Positions 44,666 to 54,395 of a stretch of 64,000 nt of DNA are shown piece by piece. The stretch is from Gammaproteobacteria bacterium (GTDB taxonomy: Bacteria > Pseudomonadota > Gammaproteobacteria > Ga0077536), in NCBI GenBank assembly GCA_024234975.1, contig JACKNH010000007.1, positions 124,001 through 188,000 on the forward strand, in the 5' to 3' direction. A model generated the notes under the pieces. That model was not told where the DNA came from. It saw nothing but the letters and a program-made list of their open reading frames with translations, and did no database searches. The position numbers were made by a program, and so were the translations under genes. Positions within the stretch are counted from its first letter, which is position 1. The number at the start of each line of letters is the position of its first letter.

Positions 44666-46492
44666 CTAATGGCCCGGTGGCTTGGTGGCCCCGGTCTCAG
44701 GCTCCACCCGTTGTGGCGCACGATGAGCGGTCTGCCGTAGCGGAATTTCCGGAATGAACAGCGTCGCGATAAAAGTCAGAACGACGATGACAAAGCTGGC
44801 CAGGAATAACCGCGTAATCGAAATCGAAAATGCATTCTTGAGGCCACGTTCGACGGATTGCGTCGCCTGATCGCGCACAAGTTGTCGCAGTCCGGCCGCC
44901 TCATTGCCCGTGATGGGCGAACCATTGTCCAACGCGGATTTGACTGCATCCGGAATGGCCGCGTCACTCAGCAATGCGGTGCGGCGCGTTGCATTGCCCT
45001 GTAACGCGAGGTCAAACTCGGTCACGCGGTTTTCAATAGGCTGCGCGAATCCACCTTCAACGAGATGGCCGGTTCGGGCCAACCCCTGCAACTCTGCCAA
45101 ATCAAGCGCGGCGACGTCCAGACCCGGTAACACCGGCAATTGACGCGGAAGTTCCGCGGTCAGGTTTGCGGTCAACATCGTGCCAAATACCGCCACACCA
45201 ACGGTTGAGCCGATCTGCCGAAAGAACTGGGTTGCGCTGGTCGCGATGCCAATCTGTGTCGGTGGGACAGCATTTTGGACGGCGATATTGTTGATGCTCT
45301 GCGACGGCCCCAAACCCAGACCGACCAGGGCCAGGCAAATCGCAATGATCCAGATCGGCGTGTCCGGACCGACGTGCGACAGAAATAATGCCCCGGTCGC
45401 CAGGATCAGCACCCCGCCAATGAGAATGCGTTTGTAACGCCCACCTCGCGCCACGATATTGCCGGCGGAAATCGAGCCGGTCATCATGCCCGCCATCAAC
45501 GGGAACATCGCCAGACCACTATTGGTAGCACTGATCCCTTGCACCACCTGCATGAACAGCGGCATGAACATCACCACGCCGAAGAAACTCATGCCCACCA
45601 GAAAGCCCGCCACGTTGACGCTGCTGACGACCTTGTTCTGAAACAGCGTCAACGGAATGATGGGCTCGGCGACCATCGTCTCGACTTTCAGCAGCACCGC
45701 CAGCGCAATTGTCGCGCCGACGAACAGCCCGATGATTTGCGGCGAATCCCAGGCAAACTCGTGCCCGCCCCAAGACAACGCCAAAAGCAACGGCACGAAT
45801 GTCGCAATAATGAGCGCGGCGCCGACGTAATCCACATGCGGACTACCCGTACCTGGCATGAAGGGCATCCGGCGGACCAGTATCAGGATCGAAAGAAAGC
45901 CCAGCGGCAGATTGACGTAGAACACCAGTCGCCAACCGGCGATGTCGTAGCCCAGCAGCGTCATATCGCCGAAGTCGGTCAGGAATCCTCCGACAAAGGG
46001 GCCGACGATGCTGGCGAGTCCGAAGATCGCGCCAAACATCCCCATGAACCGGCTGCGTTCCCTGGGCGAGTACATGTCGGCGATCGTCGCAAACGCGATA
46101 GTGAACAGCGCACCGCCACCGATACCCTGCAAGCCGCGGAATACGACCAACTGGCTCATGCCGCCGCCCAATACGGGTAACGAGCCGAACTCACCGGCCA
46201 CGCCGCAAAGGACCGAGCCCAGCAGAAATATGACGATACCTGTAAGCAGGATCGGCTTGCGGCCAAACTGGTCACCCAGCTTGCCGTAAATCGGCACGGT
46301 GACGGTTGAGGCCAGCATGTATGACGTGGTGACCCACGCGTAAAGATGCAGGCCTTTGAGTTGTTCGACAATCCGCGGCATTGCCGTCGACACGATTGTC
46401 TGGTCCAGCGCGCCCAGCAGAAAAACTATCAGCAAGGCGCCGAGTGTGGCCCGCCGCTGCTCGGCGGTATAGGTCGTGGAGGTTTCAGCCAC
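44666..46492 (-). CDS. DHA2-family MFS multidrug transporter (EmrB/QacA type, 14 helices)
   Basis: The 608-residue transporter shows MFS motif A (YGKLGDQFGRKPILLTG), motif D1 (LLGALDQTIVSTAMP) and motif C (GLASIVGPFVGGFLTDFGD), with 14 hydrophobic segments. About 100 residues lacking hydrophobicity (VLPGLDVAALDLAELQGLAR onward) are inserted before the last helix, as in many DHA2 drug exporters. It is a proton-driven exporter in the inner membrane. The GTG start at 46492 is 30 bp after the tolC stop. Together with marR and tolC it forms one operon. Confidence 0.92.
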   Translation of the reverse strand: MAETSTTYTAEQRRATLGALLIVFLLGALDQTIVSTAMPRIVEQLKGLHLYAWVTTSYMLASTVTVPIYGKLGDQFGRKPILLTGIVIFLLGSVLCGVAGEFGSLPVLGGGMSQLVVFRGLQGIGGGALFTIAFATIADMYSPRERSRFMGMFGAIFGLASIVGPFVGGFLTDFGDMTLLGYDIAGWRLVFYVNLPLGFLSILILVRRMPFMPGTGSPHVDYVGAALIIATFVPLLLALSWGGHEFAWDSPQIIGLFVGATIALAVLLKVETMVAEPIIPLTLFQNKVVSSVNVAGFLVGMSFFGVVMFMPLFMQVVQGISATNSGLAMFPLMAGMMTGSISAGNIVARGGRYKRILIGGVLILATGALFLSHVGPDTPIWIIAICLALVGLGLGPSQSINNIAVQNAVPPTQIGIATSATQFFRQIGSTVGVAVFGTMLTANLTAELPRQLPVLPGLDVAALDLAELQGLARTGHLVEGGFAQPIENRVTEFDLALQGNATRRTALLSDAAIPDAVKSALDNGSPITGNEAAGLRQLVRDQATQSVERGLKNAFSISITRLFLASFVIVVLTFIATLFIPEIPLRQTAHRAPQRVEPETGATKPPGH

Positions 46493-46522
46493 CGAAGCGT
46501 TGCGGGTTCCGGCGCGTGCGAA

Positions 46523-47866
46523 TTAGTGCGCGAGCCAGGTATTGGCCTCGACGAGGTCTTCCGGACCCAGTGTTCCGGCCGCCTGTTTCAACCGCAACAA
46601 ATCGAGCACGTAGTCGTAACGGGCGCGAGCGAAGTCACGGCGGGATTGGGACAGATTGCGCTCCGCTGTGACAACGTCGACCGCGGTTCGGGTGCCGACT
46701 TCAAATCCGGCGGACGTTGATTCCACCGCTGTCTGCGCGGACACCACGGCTTGCTCGAGCGCGTCGACCGAACTGATCCGGGCGACGACACCGAGGTAGG
46801 CCTCACGTGTCTGGCGGTGAACCTGACGCCGCTGCTGATCGAGAACGGCCTGGGCTTCCTCACTGCGGTACTCGGCCTGGCGGGTGCGCGAAACGACGCT
46901 GCCCCCGGAATAGATTGGAATGTTCAAATCAAGGCCAACGTTCCCGGAGACCGATTGCGAATCACCAAATCGGCCACCTGTCTTGCTGTAGCCATGGCGA
47001 CCGCTGACATCCAGCGTGGGCAGATGACCTGCAAACTGCAGCTTGATTTCCTGCTCGGCGATTTCCGCCGCGACCCGTGCACCGGCCAGCGCCAGATTCT
47101 GTTCCAGTGCGGTCTCCGTCCACTGATCGATGTTAGCCGGATCCGGCGTGACCAAAGGCAGATTGGCGCCGAGCGGCGCCAGTTCCGTGTGGTACGCGAG
47201 GGTCAATTCACGCAGCGCCTCGCGGGCGTTGTCCAATGCGTTCTGCGCGGCAATCTGGCTGGCGATGGCCCGGTCGGCGCCCGCCTGTGCTTCCTGGACG
47301 TCGGTAATCGCGATCAAACCGACTTCGAAGCGCTGTTGTGCCTGCTCCAATTGTCGCTGCAATGCCTCGTACTCGGCGTTGGCGAAGGCGAGTCCGTCCT
47401 GGGCCGCGAGTACTTCGAAATAGCTTTGCGCAACACGAACGAGAAGATCCTGCTGCGCGGCGTCCAGCTGATACTGCGCCTGCTGCAAACGCTTGTCCGC
47501 CTGCTTGAGGGAAATGATGCGGTCGAAGTGAAACACCGGCTGGCTGAGATTGACGCTATAGGATTTCGAGGTAAATCCGGTCACACCCGCGGATGCACCG
47601 AAACCACCTGCGAACTCGTTGTCCTGACGGTTCCTGGCGATGGAGCCCGTTGCACTCACCGTAGGAAGCAGCAACAGCGCCCGTGCCTGTGGAATGCCTT
47701 CCGCAACGGCGTTGGCATTTGCAATGGCTTGACGATAAACAGGATCCGACTGCTGGGCCTGATTCAACACGGTCAGCAAATCGATATTCTGTGCCGATGC
47801 CCAGTGCGAAAGGATTGCCGCTGCCAGTCCGGTCAAGGCGAGCATCGGCGTTTTGAATCTTTGCAT
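46523..47866 (-). CDS. TolC-family outer-membrane efflux channel
   Basis: The 447-residue protein has a signal peptide (MQRFKTPMLALTGLAAAILS ending HWASA) and the duplicated TolC helical repeat: IDLLTVLNQAQQSDPVYRQA, LPTVSATGSIAR, the YSVNLSQPVFHFDR segment and the second-half DLNIPIYSGGSVVSRTRQAE. It forms an outer-membrane/periplasm tunnel. ATG at 47866 is chosen; the upstream frame to 47926 is unnecessary. It lies between marR (65-bp gap) and the MFS gene. Confidence 0.93.
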   Translation of the reverse strand: MQRFKTPMLALTGLAAAILSHWASAQNIDLLTVLNQAQQSDPVYRQAIANANAVAEGIPQARALLLLPTVSATGSIARNRQDNEFAGGFGASAGVTGFTSKSYSVNLSQPVFHFDRIISLKQADKRLQQAQYQLDAAQQDLLVRVAQSYFEVLAAQDGLAFANAEYEALQRQLEQAQQRFEVGLIAITDVQEAQAGADRAIASQIAAQNALDNAREALRELTLAYHTELAPLGANLPLVTPDPANIDQWTETALEQNLALAGARVAAEIAEQEIKLQFAGHLPTLDVSGRHGYSKTGGRFGDSQSVSGNVGLDLNIPIYSGGSVVSRTRQAEYRSEEAQAVLDQQRRQVHRQTREAYLGVVARISSVDALEQAVVSAQTAVESTSAGFEVGTRTAVDVVTAERNLSQSRRDFARARYDYVLDLLRLKQAAGTLGPEDLVEANTWLAH

Positions 47867-47931
47867 GATATTGATTCCCCGGCCGTTGGCGCCGGCTTCG
47901 GTCAAACAGTTAGCAGCCCTAATCATATTTA

Positions 47932-48393
47932 CTAGCCCTCCGGAGTGTCAACGACGGCCTGCACTTCGGCAAGGCGCTTACCCAGCACACGCAGCGCAAC
48001 GTCAATCTGACCACGCTCGCTGGCGGACAGCGGTTGCAGGACACTGGCAACATGGCGATCGACCTGCCGCTTCATGCGGGTCAAAACCTTGCGCCCCTCG
48101 GACGTCAGTCGGAGCATGGTCTGCCGCCTGTCGGTTTCCGGCACCCAGCGCTCCACCCAGCCTCGCTGGACCAGTAATGCCACCGATTTGGACATGGTGG
48201 GCAGACGCACCGATTGATAGCGGGCCAGTTCAGTCAAACTGCAGGGCTCGCCGCTGCCCAGGCGCATCAATATACCGACATGCGCCGGTTCCAACCGCTC
48301 CTGGCCTTGTCGCATTCGCGCGCCAATACTGCGCATCAACAGCATATTCACCTGCATGAGTTGCCGCGCGGTTTGGAGTGGTTCGCTTGCCAT
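47932..48393 (-). CDS. MarR-family transcriptional regulator
   Basis: The 153-residue winged-helix protein shows the MarR core: LEPAHVGILMRLGSGEPCSL, LPTMSKSVALLVQRGWVERW and PETDRRQTMLRLTSEGRKVL with the DxR wing. It is the first gene of the marR-tolC-MFS operon and is likely its autorepressor, relieved by drugs or phenolic ligands as in EmrR/MarR. The ATG at 48393 is chosen; an upstream TTG would start almost at the predicted transcription start. Confidence 0.9.
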   Translation of the reverse strand: MASEPLQTARQLMQVNMLLMRSIGARMRQGQERLEPAHVGILMRLGSGEPCSLTELARYQSVRLPTMSKSVALLVQRGWVERWVPETDRRQTMLRLTSEGRKVLTRMKRQVDRHVASVLQPLSASERGQIDVALRVLGKRLAEVQAVVDTPEG

Positions 48394-48488
48394 TAAATTG
48401 GGTTCCCAGTGGCGGGCTGAACAAGAACAGCGCGCCTGTACGCGGCCGGAGTCACACCATAGCCACGCCACCCGCGCTTCGGACAAGC

Positions 48489-48518
48489 AGTATCCAGATC
48501 AGCGCAAGCCATTGTCAA
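48489..48518 (-). promoter_or_regulatory. Sigma70 promoter of marR-tolC-MFS
   Basis: On the minus strand a perfect TTGACA (48518-48513) and GATACT (48494-48489) are separated by 18 bp in the gap between nuoN and marR. The start site is expected near 48482, leaving a leader of about 90 nt, so the efflux operon need not depend on read-through from nuo. Confidence 0.6.
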
Positions 48519-48573
48519 GCTGGGCTTTTTTCCTGTTGTCGCACGCCTGGCGGCAGCCGCCCCCGGCGCAGCG

Positions 48574-50007
48574 TCAGAACGTACGGGTCGCGACCAGACA
48601 GATCGTCATCAACCAGGTAGGTAGTAGCCCCAGCGCCAGGATGACCAGACCGTTGAAACTCAATGCCGCGCGCATATCGCTGCCAGCACCGACGACCACC
48701 GATCCATCCGGGTTGTCGAAATACATCAGCTTGACGATGCGCAGATAGTAGAACGCGCCGATGACGGAAAAGAGCACTGAGACGATGGCAAGCCAGAGGT
48801 AACCGGCCGCCAGGACTTCCTTGATGACGAACCACTTTGCCCAGAAGCCCGCGAACGGCGGCACGCCGGCCAGGGAGAACATCACCATCATCACCAGCAG
48901 GGCAAAACCCGGGCTGGTTTTGGCAAAGCCTGCGAAATCAGCAGTCTCGTCCCGTTCTGCATCGGCCTGACAGATGAGTATCAGCGCGCCAAACGCCGCG
49001 AGGCTCATCAACGCATAGACGACGGCATAAAACATCGACGCTGCGTATCCATCATTGGTGCCGGCGATCACGCCCAGCAGCAGGAACCCCATATGGGAAA
49101 TCGTCGAATATGCCAGCAGACGCTTGAAGTTGGTCTGCGCGAGTGCGGTGACATTGCCGATGGCCATCGACAGTACGGCCAGAATAGCCAACATGGCGGA
49201 CCACTCCGGACGCATCGGCGACAAACCCTCGACCAGAATCCGCATCACCATGCCGAACGCGGCGATTTTCGGCGCCGTGCTGATAAACAGAGCAACAGGT
49301 GCCGCCGCGCCCTGATAGACGTCGGGCACCCACATATGGAATGGCACAACGCCCAGCTTGAAGGCCACTCCGCACAACACGAATACCATCGCGAAGACGA
49401 CCAGCGTTCCATCGCGAACGCCGCCGATGTTGTGCGCCAGGGTGGCAATATCCAGCGTGCCGGATACGCCATACATCAGCGATATACCGTAAAGCAGCAT
49501 GCCGGAGGCCAGCGCGCCGAGGACGAAATATTTCATTGCAGCTTCAGAAGCCTGTGAGGCGTCACGCTGCATAGCGACCATCGCGTAGAGCGACAGCGAC
49601 ATCAATTCCAGACCGAGATAGACGGTCAGCAGGTTACCTGCTGAGACCAGAATCATCATGCCGAGCACACTGGAAAGCGCGAGGACGTAATACTCGCCGA
49701 CGACGATACCGCGGCGTGCGAGATAGTCGCGGGAATAAAACAGCGCGAACACACCTGCAGACAGGATGAAAACCTTCAGCGACGTAGCCAATGGGTCCGC
49801 GATATACATGCCGCCAAACACCGCGATGCGCTCTGCCTGCCAGCCAGTCGCAGTAATGACAAGCACAATCAGCAGCGATGCCACTGACAGACCGAAGGTA
49901 CTGGTCCAGTCGTTGCTTCGGCCGCGCTTGAAAACGTCAATCAGCAGCACACAACACAGCAGTGCCAGCAGCGACAATTCAGGAAGTATCAGTTTGAGTT
50001 CTGGCAT
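48574..50007 (-). CDS. nuoN: NADH-quinone oxidoreductase subunit N
   Basis: The 477-residue membrane-arm subunit is one of three antiporter-like proton channels of Complex I. It has about 14 helices and the conserved charged helix breaks (GLELMSLSLYAMVA, KLGVVPFHMWVPDVYQGA with the key Lys, and the ISHMGFLLLG segment). ATG at 50007, 2 bp after the nuoM stop, is preferred to the longer frame reaching 50115. It is the last gene of the nuo operon. Confidence 0.96.
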   Translation of the reverse strand: MPELKLILPELSLLALLCCVLLIDVFKRGRSNDWTSTFGLSVASLLIVLVITATGWQAERIAVFGGMYIADPLATSLKVFILSAGVFALFYSRDYLARRGIVVGEYYVLALSSVLGMMILVSAGNLLTVYLGLELMSLSLYAMVAMQRDASQASEAAMKYFVLGALASGMLLYGISLMYGVSGTLDIATLAHNIGGVRDGTLVVFAMVFVLCGVAFKLGVVPFHMWVPDVYQGAAAPVALFISTAPKIAAFGMVMRILVEGLSPMRPEWSAMLAILAVLSMAIGNVTALAQTNFKRLLAYSTISHMGFLLLGVIAGTNDGYAASMFYAVVYALMSLAAFGALILICQADAERDETADFAGFAKTSPGFALLVMMVMFSLAGVPPFAGFWAKWFVIKEVLAAGYLWLAIVSVLFSVIGAFYYLRIVKLMYFDNPDGSVVVGAGSDMRAALSFNGLVILALGLLPTWLMTICLVATRTF

Positions 50008-50009
50008 CT

Positions 50010-51521
50010 TTAATACGGCAGCTTGGAGAGCGAAATATGTTCGACCAGGTGGGCCACGCTGGCATTCATCATTTCCAGCAGCGGCGCGGGGTAAAGACCC
50101 AGAGCGAGCACGCATACGGCAAGAATGCCCAGGATCAGCAGTTCGCGGTTATTGGCATCCTCGAGCTCGGCCACATGCTCATTGGCCACATCGCCGAAGA
50201 TGACCCGCTTGTACATCCAGAGCGTGTACGCTGCACCCACGATGAGGCTGGTTGCAGCAAAGAATGCGAACCAGAAGTTGGCCTGGAAAGCAGCCAGGAT
50301 CACCAGGAACTCACCAATGAAGCCCGAGGTTGCAGGCAGACCGCAATTCGCCATCGCGAACAGCAACATCAAGGCAGCGAACTTCGGCATGGTATTGGCC
50401 ACACCGCCGTAGGCGGCGATCTCACGGCTATGGACACGGTCGTACAAGACGCCGACGCAGAGGAACAGCGCGCCCGACACGAAGCCGTGCGAAATCATCT
50501 GCACCATGCCGCCGTCGATGGCCATCTCGGCAGCCACTGTATTACCGGTGGCTGCGGTGATGCGATAAACCATGAAAAAGCCGAGAGTGACGAAACCCAT
50601 GTGCGAAATCGATGAATATGCGATGAGCTTCTTCATGTCTTTCTGCACGAGGGCGACGAAGCCGATGTAGACAATCGCTACCAGCGACAGCGCGATCATG
50701 AAGCTATCAAGTGCCGCCATGCCATCAGGGGCAATCGGCAGGCTGAAGCGGATGAAACCATAACCACCCAGTTTCAACATGATGGCGGCCAGCACCACCG
50801 AGCCTCCGGTGGGCGCTTCGACGTGCGCATCGGGCAACCAGGTGTGTACCGGCACCATCGGCACCTTGACCGCGAATGCCGCGAGAAACGCCAGGAATAC
50901 CCAGATTTGCGCCGTCAGCGTCAGCGGCAGCTGATGCATGTCAAGAATGGAGAAGCTGCCACCTTCGTAATAGAGGTACAGAAACGCCACCAGCATGAAC
51001 AGCGAACCGAGGAAGGTGTACAGGAAGAACTTGATACTGGCGTAGACGCGGCGCGGTCCGCCCCAGATGCCGATGATGAGAAACATCGGGATGAGCAACG
51101 CTTCCCAGAACACGTAGAACAGGATCGCATCCAGCGCGCTGAATACGCCGATCATCAATCCTTCCATGATCAGGAAGGCGCCCATGTAATGGTGTACACG
51201 GTCCTTGATGACTTCCCAGCCCGCCAGCACGACCAGCACTGTGGTGAAGGTGGTCAGCAGAATCAGCGGCAGCGCGAGCCCATCAATGCCCAGGTAATAG
51301 TAGATATTGAACGCACCCACCCACTGGAAGTGTTCAACAAACTGCATGTCACTGGTGGAGGCATCGAACCCTGAGTTGAGCAGCAGAGACATCAGGAACG
51401 CCACGACCGACACGATCAGTGCATTGCGTCGGGCGGCGCCTTCGCCGGCCAGAATCACGAAGATGCCTCCGAGAATCGGCAGCCAGATGTTTATGCTCAG
51501 TAACATTGGAAGGTTAGACAT
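50010..51521 (-). CDS. nuoM: NADH-quinone oxidoreductase subunit M
   Basis: The 503-residue antiporter-like subunit shows the family markers GIDGLALPLILLTTF, FYVFWEALLIPMFLIIGIWG (with the key Glu), AAFAVKVPMVPVHTWLPDAH (key Lys and TLPDAH-type motif) and the ISHMGFVTLGFF segment. It pumps protons in the distal half of the membrane arm. Its ATG overlaps the end of nuoL by 8 bp. Confidence 0.97.
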   Translation of the reverse strand: MSNLPMLLSINIWLPILGGIFVILAGEGAARRNALIVSVVAFLMSLLLNSGFDASTSDMQFVEHFQWVGAFNIYYYLGIDGLALPLILLTTFTTVLVVLAGWEVIKDRVHHYMGAFLIMEGLMIGVFSALDAILFYVFWEALLIPMFLIIGIWGGPRRVYASIKFFLYTFLGSLFMLVAFLYLYYEGGSFSILDMHQLPLTLTAQIWVFLAFLAAFAVKVPMVPVHTWLPDAHVEAPTGGSVVLAAIMLKLGGYGFIRFSLPIAPDGMAALDSFMIALSLVAIVYIGFVALVQKDMKKLIAYSSISHMGFVTLGFFMVYRITAATGNTVAAEMAIDGGMVQMISHGFVSGALFLCVGVLYDRVHSREIAAYGGVANTMPKFAALMLLFAMANCGLPATSGFIGEFLVILAAFQANFWFAFFAATSLIVGAAYTLWMYKRVIFGDVANEHVAELEDANNRELLILGILAVCVLALGLYPAPLLEMMNASVAHLVEHISLSKLPY

Positions 51522-53466
51522 AAACGAAGTACCCGAGCAGAGCCAGCAGACCGATGATCATTGCGAACGCGTAGTGATAGAGATAACCCGTCTGCGCGTA
51601 ACGGATGACGCCGGATAACCAGCCCACCACGCGCGCCGAACCGTTGACTGCCAGGCCGTCGACCAGGGTGGCGTCGACCGCGCGCCACAGGAAACCGCCC
51701 AGCGCCCTGGCGCCGCCGGCGAACACCGTCTGATTGAAGGCGTCGAATCCGTACTTCGCGACCAGCAGCTTGTAGATTGGGGAAAGTGCTGAGGCGATTT
51801 TGCCGGGAATCTCCGGTTTGAACATATACAGGAACCACGCAGTGGCAAAACCCGCCGCCGCCAGCATGAATGGCACACCCAGAAAGCCATGCAGCGCGAA
51901 GCTGAACCAGCCGTGGAAATGATGGGCTACTTCTTCCAGTACGTTATGGCTGTGTTCGACGTGAATGGCCGAACCGAAGTAATCACCGAACAGCATCGGC
52001 TCGATCAAGGCAGCACCGGCAAGCACCGAGGGGACAGCCAGCGCAACCAGCGGAATCCAGACCACGGCCGGCGACTCGTGCAGATGTTCCTCGGTGTGGT
52101 GATCCATCCGGCCCTTGCCGTGGAACACCATGAAATACAGGCGGAAGCTGTACAGCGACGTAATGAAGACGCCGCCCAATACCGCCATGTACGCAATTCC
52201 GTGACCGTAAAGGTGCGACTCATGGACGGCTTCGATGATGGCGTCCTTGGAGTAAAAACCCGCAAACCCCGGGAAGCCGATCAGCGCCAGCGTTCCGATC
52301 AACGAGGTAATCCAGGTGATGGGCATGTACTTACGCAACCCGCCCATCTTGCGCATGTCCTGTTCGTGGTGCATGCCGATGATGACCGAGCCGGCAGCGA
52401 GGAACAGCAGCGCCTTGAAGAAGGCATGGGTGACCAGGTGGAAAATCGCCGCGCTGTAGGCCGAAACGCCAAGCGCCACGGTCATGTATCCGAGCTGAGA
52501 AAGCGTGGAGTACGCGACTACGCGCTTGATGTCGTTCTGCACCAGGCCAAGCAGCCCCATGAAGAACGCCGTGATGGCGCCTATGAGCAACACCGTCGAC
52601 AGCGCCACCTCTGACAATTCGAACAGGGGTGACATACGCGCGACCATGAAGATACCGGCAGTGACCATGGTGGCGGCGTGGATAAGTGCCGAAATCGGTG
52701 TCGGACCTTCCATCGAATCGGGCAGCCAGACATGCAACGGCACCTGCGCCGACTTGCCCATCGCACCGACGAACAACAGGATGCAGGTCAAGGTCACGAC
52801 CGACCATGGATGGCCGGCAAACACTTCAATCGATTCCGCTGACAGCGCTTCGGTATTTTCAAAGACCGTGCCGTAGTGCAGCGACCCGCAGTACAACAGG
52901 ACAGCGCCAATGCCCAGCAGAAATCCGAAGTCGCCAACGCGGTTGACCAGGAAGGCTTTCATGTTGGCGAAAATCGCCGTGTCCTTCTTGAACCAGAAGC
53001 CAATCAACAGGTAGGAGACGACGCCCACCGCTTCCCAGCCGAAGAACAGCTGCAGGAAGTTGTTCGACATCACCAGCATCAGCATCGAGAAGGTGAACAG
53101 CGAAATATAGGAGAAGAACCGCTGGTAACCCGGATCATCATGCATGTAGCCGATGGTGTAGATGTGCACCATCCACGATACGAAAGTCACCACCGTCATC
53201 ATGGACGCGCTCAGCGGGTCGATCAGGAAACCGACCTGGAACGGTATACCGGCGGACTCTGCCCAGGTGTACAACACCATGTCCAGCGGCGCCTGACCGT
53301 CGAGGACGAAGCGCGAGAACGGAATCAACGACAACAGGAATGACAGGCCGACGGCGCCTATGGTCACCAGGTGTGCCCCGGTGCGCCCCACCTGCTTGCC
53401 GAAGATGCCGGCAATGATGCTTGCCAGCAGCGGGGCGAGAACTATGGTCAACAAAATCGCAGTCAT
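51514..53466 (-). CDS. nuoL: NADH-quinone oxidoreductase subunit L
   Basis: The 650-residue distal antiporter-like subunit contains IDPLSASMMTVVTFVSWMVH, FFGWEAVGVVSYLLIGFWF, MGKSAQVPLHVWLPDSMEGP and STLSQLGYMTVALGVSAYSA. The long C-terminal lateral helix that couples the antiporter subunits is present (FALHGFLGVPFMLAAAGFAT onward). ATG at 53466, 3 bp after nuoK. Confidence 0.97.
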   Translation of the reverse strand: MTAILLTIVLAPLLASIIAGIFGKQVGRTGAHLVTIGAVGLSFLLSLIPFSRFVLDGQAPLDMVLYTWAESAGIPFQVGFLIDPLSASMMTVVTFVSWMVHIYTIGYMHDDPGYQRFFSYISLFTFSMLMLVMSNNFLQLFFGWEAVGVVSYLLIGFWFKKDTAIFANMKAFLVNRVGDFGFLLGIGAVLLYCGSLHYGTVFENTEALSAESIEVFAGHPWSVVTLTCILLFVGAMGKSAQVPLHVWLPDSMEGPTPISALIHAATMVTAGIFMVARMSPLFELSEVALSTVLLIGAITAFFMGLLGLVQNDIKRVVAYSTLSQLGYMTVALGVSAYSAAIFHLVTHAFFKALLFLAAGSVIIGMHHEQDMRKMGGLRKYMPITWITSLIGTLALIGFPGFAGFYSKDAIIEAVHESHLYGHGIAYMAVLGGVFITSLYSFRLYFMVFHGKGRMDHHTEEHLHESPAVVWIPLVALAVPSVLAGAALIEPMLFGDYFGSAIHVEHSHNVLEEVAHHFHGWFSFALHGFLGVPFMLAAAGFATAWFLYMFKPEIPGKIASALSPIYKLLVAKYGFDAFNQTVFAGGARALGGFLWRAVDATLVDGLAVNGSARVVGWLSGVIRYAQTGYLYHYAFAMIIGLLALLGYFVYV

Positions 53467-53469
53467 TAC

Positions 53470-53775
53470 CTATCCCCGCATCGAATCCAGATCTTCGACG
53501 TTAATCGTGCCGCGATTTCTGAACAGCACCACCATGATCGCGAGGCCGATAGCTGATTCCGCCGCGGCCACCGTCAGAATGAAGAACACAAACACCTGCC
53601 CCGCGATGTCGCCATGGAAGTGCGAAAACGCGATGAAGTTCATGTTGACCGCCAGCAGCATCAACTCCACGCACATCAGCAGGACGATGACGTTTTTGCG
53701 GTTGATGAAAATGCCGGCGACGCTGAGGCAGAAGAGTATCGCCCCCAGTACCAGATAATGTGAAAGTGCGATCAT
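53470..53775 (-). CDS. nuoK: NADH-quinone oxidoreductase subunit K
   Basis: The 101-residue, three-helix subunit contains both membrane-buried glutamates (MCVELMLLAVNMNFIAF and TVAAAESAIGLAIMVVLFR) that take part in the proton path at the hinge of the membrane arm. The length is standard. Six bases separate it from nuoJ. Confidence 0.97.
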   Translation of the reverse strand: MIALSHYLVLGAILFCLSVAGIFINRKNVIVLLMCVELMLLAVNMNFIAFSHFHGDIAGQVFVFFILTVAAAESAIGLAIMVVLFRNRGTINVEDLDSMRG

Positions 53776-53781
53776 CGTCGT

Positions 53782-54390
53782 TTAATCCTGCTGCTCGACA
53801 GTACCGCTGACCTTGACCAGCCTGACGCGGTCGGCACGCCTGGCGCGCAACTGCATTTCGGTCTTGGGTTGCTTGTGCTGGCGTGATGTACGCAGCGTCA
53901 GTGCAATAGCGGCGATGATGGCGACCAGCAGCACCACCGCCGCGATTTCAAACGGAAACAGGTAGTCGGTGTAGATGGCCGCACCCAGCGCCTGGCTGTT
54001 GCTGTAATCGGCGGCATGCGGGGCCGGAATCGCCACCTTGTCGGCGCCGAAGTTCGCCGGGCCGACGGTCACGCCGATAGCGCCAACCATCAGAATCGCC
54101 ACGACCAGCGCCAGCGGCACGTACCGCGCGAAACCTTCGCGCAGCACCGCGATGTTGATGTCCAGCATCATCACCACGAACAGGAACAACACCATCACCG
54201 CGCCGACGTATACCAGCACCAATGCGATGGCGAGGAATTCGGCTTCCAGCAACATCCAGATGCCGGCGCTGGCGAAGAATGCCAACACCAGGAACAACAC
54301 CGCGTGCACGGGGTTGCGCACCGTGATCACCATGGTCGCCGCCACGATCAGGATGGCGGCAAAAGCGTAGAAAACGATTTGTTCAATCAT
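53782..54390 (-). CDS. nuoJ: NADH-quinone oxidoreductase subunit J
   Basis: The 202-residue subunit has five membrane helices and the conserved N-terminal NPVHAVLFLVLAFFASAGIW and VYVGAVMVLFLFVVMML stretches; the latter is the TM3 pi-bulge helix linked to coupling. The basic C-terminal tail (LRTSRQHKQPKTEMQLRARR) is cytoplasmic. ATG at 54390, 5 bp after nuoI. Confidence 0.96.
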   Translation of the reverse strand: MIEQIVFYAFAAILIVAATMVITVRNPVHAVLFLVLAFFASAGIWMLLEAEFLAIALVLVYVGAVMVLFLFVVMMLDINIAVLREGFARYVPLALVVAILMVGAIGVTVGPANFGADKVAIPAPHAADYSNSQALGAAIYTDYLFPFEIAAVVLLVAIIAAIALTLRTSRQHKQPKTEMQLRARRADRVRLVKVSGTVEQQD

Positions 54391-54395
54391 CTCGG

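Noticed and set aside
48501..48526. AAGCC...GGCTTTTTT as an intrinsic terminator
   Set aside because: It would act on the plus strand, where no gene is transcribed; the genes on both sides are on the minus strand, and it overlaps the marR promoter -35.
52876..53343. Long plus-strand frames across the nuo genes (and similar ones over dnaE2 and nuoG)
   Set aside because: They are antisense shadows of strongly conserved genes in GC-rich DNA, with no starts or domains of their own.
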